Of a stretch of DNA of 64,000 nucleotides, positions 61,003 to 64,000 are shown piece after piece. How positions within the stretch are numbered: the first letter of the stretch is position 1; every line of letters starts with the position of its first letter. The notes under the pieces are model-generated. The model saw only the letters and a list, made by a program, of their open reading frames with translations. It had not been told where the DNA came from and made no database searches. The stretch is from Listeria goaensis (lineage in GTDB: Bacteria > Bacillota > Bacilli > Lactobacillales > Listeriaceae). The translations under genes were made by a program, and so were the position numbers. The stretch covers positions 124,001 through 188,000 of the forward strand of contig NZ_FYBQ01000004.1 in the NCBI RefSeq assembly GCF_900186125.1, in the 5' to 3' direction.

Positions 61003-61661
61003 ATATGTATCCATCAAATAAAAATTCTAGAAGCAATTACTACTCTCCTACAAGTGAACAATTTAAATTAATTCGTACTGGGATTGATTTATCTGGAATT
61101 GATAAAGATAGGCAAGTCATTTTAATTACTTCTCCAGAATCAGGCACTGGAAAATCCACCGTAGCCTCCCACCTTGCAATCGCTTATGCCGAAAAAGGGG
61201 CACGCACACTTTTAATCGATGCCGATATGCGTAGACCCATGTTACATAAACGATTTTCAAAAAATTTACATCTTGGTTTGTCCAACGTGATTACAAATGA
61301 GATCGAGTTAGAAGATGGGCTCCAAGAGGTGTTGCTAGATTCAGCGTCATTCGCTCTTTTAACTAGCGGCACAATACCTCCGAATCCAAACGACTTACTT
61401 TCCTCTCAAAAAATGGCTAATCTTATCGGAAGATTACGGGAATGTTTCGATAAAATCATCATTGATACGCCACCTATCACAGTTGTTTCAGATGCACTTG
61501 TTTTAGCGGACGAAACAGATGGCACCATTTTGATTTGTAGGTATCAAAAGACTTTAAAAGAACAAGCAAAATATGCAGCCAAGCAACTTCAGCTTTCAAA
61601 AGCTAAATTAATTGGCGTCATTTTTAACGGTACAAAAAATACCGAAAACTATTATTACTAA
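60999..61661 (+). CDS. BY-type tyrosine kinase (CapB/YwqD/Wze-like)
   Basis: This 220-residue kinase has Walker A SGTGKST (residues 48-54), Walker A' LLIDADMRRP and Walker B IIIDTPP. A C-terminal tyrosine cluster NYYY (217-220) serves for autophosphorylation. The FKLIRTGIDL stretch is the usual contact with the co-polymerase tail. It regulates polymer length and export with the Wzz protein. A GTG at 60999 overlaps the previous stop; the ATG at 61005, 10 nt after AAGGAG, is also possible. No PHP phosphatase gene is seen nearby. Confidence 0.9.
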   Translation: MNMYPSNKNSRSNYYSPTSEQFKLIRTGIDLSGIDKDRQVILITSPESGTGKSTVASHLAIAYAEKGARTLLIDADMRRPMLHKRFSKNLHLGLSNVITNEIELEDGLQEVLLDSASFALLTSGTIPPNPNDLLSSQKMANLIGRLRECFDKIIIDTPPITVVSDALVLADETDGTILICRYQKTLKEQAKYAAKQLQLSKAKLIGVIFNGTKNTENYYY

Positions 61662-61673
61662 GGAGCTAAGTAC

Positions 61674-62324
61674 ATGGAACAAAGTAAACTCAGCATGGCA
61701 TTCCAAGCGACTGATAAAACAAATTATACGAAATGGAAGATTCGTTGCGACCGTTTTTTAAGCGTGTTTGCGTTACTTCTCCTGTCCCCGCTTTTTCTCT
61801 TCGTAGCGATTTGCATTAAAGTGACTGACTGGAAAGCTCCAGTTATTTTCAAGCAAGAGCGTGTAGGAAAAAATGGGAAAGTTTTTTATATGTACAAATT
61901 CCGAACGATGTGTACGGATGCTGAATCCCAATTAAGTACGATTTTAAAACTAAACGACGTTACAGGTGCGATGTTTAAAATGAAAAATGATCCTCGCATA
62001 ACAAAAATCGGCCGCTTATTGCGCAAAACGAGCTTGGATGAGTTGCCACAAATTTGGAACGTAGTAAAAGGTGATATGAGCCTTGTTGGGCCTAGGCCGC
62101 CGCTACCGCGCGAAGTTGCCGTTTATTCTACGTACGATAAACAACGCCTTCTTGTCACTCCTGGTTGTACGGGATTATGGCAGGTAAGCGGACGAAACGA
62201 GCTTAGCTTTGAGGAAATGGTGGAACTGGATTTGCATTATATTCGCCACCTGTCTTGGAAAATGGACTTTAAAATTTTTTTCAAAACTTTTGTTGTCCTG
62301 CTCGTACCAAAAGGAGCGTATTAG
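61674..62324 (+). CDS. initiating sugar-phosphate transferase
   Basis: This 216-residue protein of the bacterial sugar transferase family (PF02397 type) has one N-terminal membrane helix (about residues 26-50). It also shows KFRTMCTDAESQL, KTSLDELPQIWNVVKGDMSLVGPRP and TGLWQVSGRNEL. It moves a hexose-1-phosphate, often Glc or Gal, from its UDP form to undecaprenyl phosphate. This step would start the repeat unit of the locus. The UDP-sugar specificity cannot be read from sequence. The transferase gene downstream starts just after its stop. Confidence 0.92.
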   Translation: MEQSKLSMAFQATDKTNYTKWKIRCDRFLSVFALLLLSPLFLFVAICIKVTDWKAPVIFKQERVGKNGKVFYMYKFRTMCTDAESQLSTILKLNDVTGAMFKMKNDPRITKIGRLLRKTSLDELPQIWNVVKGDMSLVGPRPPLPREVAVYSTYDKQRLLVTPGCTGLWQVSGRNELSFEEMVELDLHYIRHLSWKMDFKIFFKTFVVLLVPKGAY

Positions 62325-62325
62325 C

Positions 62326-63093
62326 GTGAAGGAAGAAAAGAGAATTCATTTGCTGGGCAGTGACTTAGATGCGCTTACGATGAATGAAACGCTCCTGCGT
62401 ATTGAGCACCTTATTTTAAACCAAAAGCCGAGTCAACATGTTGTGATTAATGCGAGCAAAATAAATTTGATGGCGGAGGATGCGGCGCTTCGGGCGATTG
62501 TAAATGAAAGTCCGCTTGTGAATGCAGATGGTCAGTCTATTGTTTGGGCGGCGCGTTTTCTAGGCTATGATGTGCCGGAACGCGTGACGGGAATTGATTT
62601 ATTTGAAAATTTGGTGGCTCTGGCGGCACAAAAGAGCTGGCGGCTCTACTATTTTGGGGCGACGGAGGAAGTGGTGAAGTGTGTTGTAGACAAGCATTTG
62701 AAAGCTTATCCGGGTTTAGAGATTGCGGGGTTTCGCAATGGCTATTTTGATGATTTAGAATCGGTTCAAATTGCGCAGGAGATTCGGGCCAGTCGTGCGG
62801 ATATATTATTTGTCGCTTTTTCCTCCCCCAAAAAAGAATTTTGGGTTCACAGCCACAAGGAAATGATGCAAGTGCCTTTTGCGATGGGTGTTGGCGGGAG
62901 TTTTGATGTGCTTGCTGGTAAGACAAAACGCGCGCCAAGATGGATGCAAAAAGCTGGGCTGGAATGGTTTTACCGCTTTATACAGGAACCTAGGCGCATG
63001 TTTAAACGCTATATCATCGGGAATTTCCGCTTCCTGACACACGTTCTTCGGGAAAAAAGCAGACGAGGCATAAGATGGCAAAAACACCGCTAA
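62326..63093 (+). CDS. WecG/TagA/CpsF family glycosyltransferase
   Basis: This 255-residue glycosyltransferase is a paralogue of TagA at 5.3 kb. It has VVINASKINLM, VNADGQSIVWAARF with the family's Asp, ERVTGIDLFENL, FSSPKKEFW and GVGGSFDVLAGKTKRAP. A UDP-ManNAc or UDP-ManNAcA donor is plausible given the dehydrogenase in the operon. The start is GTG at 62326, 9 nt after AAGGAG; the longer frame from 62209 runs through the upstream gene. It overlaps the next gene by 19 nt. Confidence 0.9.
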   Translation: MKEEKRIHLLGSDLDALTMNETLLRIEHLILNQKPSQHVVINASKINLMAEDAALRAIVNESPLVNADGQSIVWAARFLGYDVPERVTGIDLFENLVALAAQKSWRLYYFGATEEVVKCVVDKHLKAYPGLEIAGFRNGYFDDLESVQIAQEIRASRADILFVAFSSPKKEFWVHSHKEMMQVPFAMGVGGSFDVLAGKTKRAPRWMQKAGLEWFYRFIQEPRRMFKRYIIGNFRFLTHVLREKSRRGIRWQKHR

Positions 63094-64000
63094 ATATAGC
63101 TGTTTTTATTGTACTTGTTGCGATTTTCCCGCTCATTGATTTCTTAAATGGTTTTTTCCTGACATCTGGTTATATGATTCCCATTGGCATTGTCTATCGT
63201 TTTTTCTTTTTTATCTTTCTCATTAGCATGATTTGTATTGAAAAGATTCCTAAGACGGCTTTAACGTTTGTCACCTTCCTGTTTATTGCTGGCAATCTTG
63301 GCATCTTGCTTTTCCAAAGTATAATTTTACAAAATCCATTCACTTGGATTGCTGCGGATATTTCTGTATTTGTTAAATATTTTTTATGGGCACTCATTCC
63401 GTACTATATTTATCAACGAAAAACGCTATTTCAAGCGCTGCATTATGAAAAAATTTTTATTGTCATCAGCCTACTATTTACGGTACTTCTACTTGTCCCT
63501 TATGCACTAGGTGTTGGGCACCAGACTTATGATAATTCAGACGCTGGTTATAAAGGCTTCTTTTTTGCGAATAATGACACAAGTTTTGCTTTTATTGTAT
63601 CGCTAACCTTTACGGCTCAAGCACTCATTCAATCGTTACAAGGAAGATGGAATTTCCGCTTGCTGTTCTTTCTTCTGCTTTATTCCGGAAATATGCTTTG
63701 TTTATTACTCGTTGGGACGAAAACTGGCATTGTTTATGGTGTTGTGATAAGTGTCATCGTGCTCATTCGCCTTTTATTTTTCGTTAGATATCGTTCAGTG
63801 ACACAGAAAATCTTCGTTTGGTTTGCTTGTCTCTTTTTAGTTGGGTGGTTGCTCGTTCGCGGCTTGGCCTATGCGGGACAACTGATTGCAGGGACGTACG
63901 ACCGAATGGTGTATTTTTATCATTTATACGACGGAAATTTAGTTCGGTTGTTAACGAGCTCAAGAAGTGATTTTTTGGAAGGCGGATTAAGCTTTTTCCT
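63075..64000 (+). CDS. Wzy/O-antigen ligase-like polymerase, 5' part
   Basis: An ATG at 63075 after GAGGCATAAG opens a frame of more than 300 codons that continues past the window end. The product is polytopic, with at least eight hydrophobic helices, and has GYKGFFFANNDTSFAF and SSRSDFLEGGL, patterns of Wzy/WaaL-type (O-antigen ligase family) proteins. Such proteins polymerise undecaprenyl-linked repeats outside the membrane. It overlaps the WecG-type gene by 19 nt. The C-terminus and any later genes (flippase, more transferases) are not visible. Confidence 0.85.
   Translation, partial: MAKTPLNIAVFIVLVAIFPLIDFLNGFFLTSGYMIPIGIVYRFFFFIFLISMICIEKIPKTALTFVTFLFIAGNLGILLFQSIILQNPFTWIAADISVFVKYFLWALIPYYIYQRKTLFQALHYEKIFIVISLLFTVLLLVPYALGVGHQTYDNSDAGYKGFFFANNDTSFAFIVSLTFTAQALIQSLQGRWNFRLLFFLLLYSGNMLCLLLVGTKTGIVYGVVISVIVLIRLLFFVRYRSVTQKIFVWFACLFLVGWLLVRGLAYAGQLIAGTYDRMVYFYHLYDGNLVRLLTSSRSDFLEGGLSFF

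Noticed and set aside
62209-62325. WecG-type transferase starting inside the sugar transferase gene
   Set aside because: The extension overlaps the upstream gene; the GTG at 62326 has AAGGAG 9 nt upstream and gives the usual family length.

Overview
The window comes from the chromosome of a low-GC Firmicute of the genus Listeria. The evidence is the gene order (degU, wall teichoic acid genes, fabZ-mbl-murA, the atp operon, upp-mnaA, glyA, ywlC-prmC-prfA, thr genes, rho-murZ, the lafABC glycolipid genes, fbaA, pyrG-rpoE-argS), which I recall as that of L. monocytogenes around lmo2515-lmo2573, together with very Listeria-like protein sequences. Some genes I would expect in L. monocytogenes EGD-e are missing (gtcA and a glycosyltransferase between rpmE and rho; ami between fbaA and pyrG). 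The strain may therefore belong to another Listeria species; this is inference from memory, not a search.

Layout. 1-6.5 kb: start of degU, yvyE, a GNAT acetyltransferase, an LCP cell-wall ligase, then tagO-menC-tagA and a single-strand-binding protein on the minus strand. 6.7-10 kb: fabZ, mbl, murA and a small DUF1146 membrane protein. 10.1-17.2 kb: the complete atpIBEFHAGDC operon on the minus strand, with a strong internal hairpin between atpE and atpF. 17.8-31.5 kb: upp-mnaA, glyA, ywlC, a DnaA-box cluster, prmC-prfA(RF1)-tdk, hom-thrC-thrB, rpmE2, rho, murZ. 31.6-37.2 kb: lafA-lafB-lafC (lipoteichoic acid glycolipid anchor), fbaA, a diacylglycerol-kinase family gene. 37.2-39.4 kb: an accessory three-gene unit (35-aa peptide, unknown 207-aa protein, HTH-ImmA metalloprotease) behind an extended -10 promoter with a palindromic operator. 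39.5-53.4 kb: pyrG with a CTP-type attenuator leader, rpoE, argS, ywiB, an M50 protease, a tautomerase, an HD phosphohydrolase, lipL, small membrane and secreted proteins, an oligopeptide-binding lipoprotein, a nicotinamidase, a DHFR-like gene and a zinc-type reductase.

53.7-64 kb, all on the plus strand, is the most unusual part: a Crp/Fnr-family regulator, a 1198-residue secreted adhesin with a pectate-lyase-like domain and eight Ig-like repeats, a lipoprotein, and a polysaccharide locus (UDP-ManNAc dehydrogenase, Wzz-type co-polymerase, a chimeric Wzz/kinase remnant, BY-kinase, initiating sugar transferase, WecG/TagA-type transferase, and a Wzy-like polymerase cut by the window end). MnaA at 17.8 kb can supply UDP-ManNAc, which the dehydrogenase would oxidise to UDP-ManNAcA. 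The locus looks built to make a ManNAcA-containing exopolysaccharide or teichuronic-acid-like polymer, which is not a standard Listeria core trait.

Other points of interest: a dispersed intergenic repeat present twice (37.2 and 45.5 kb), each copy ending in a terminator; two very small membrane-protein ORFs; and many genes whose ribosome binding sites point to TTG or GTG starts inside the longest reading frame. No rRNA, tRNA, insertion sequence or CRISPR array was recognised.
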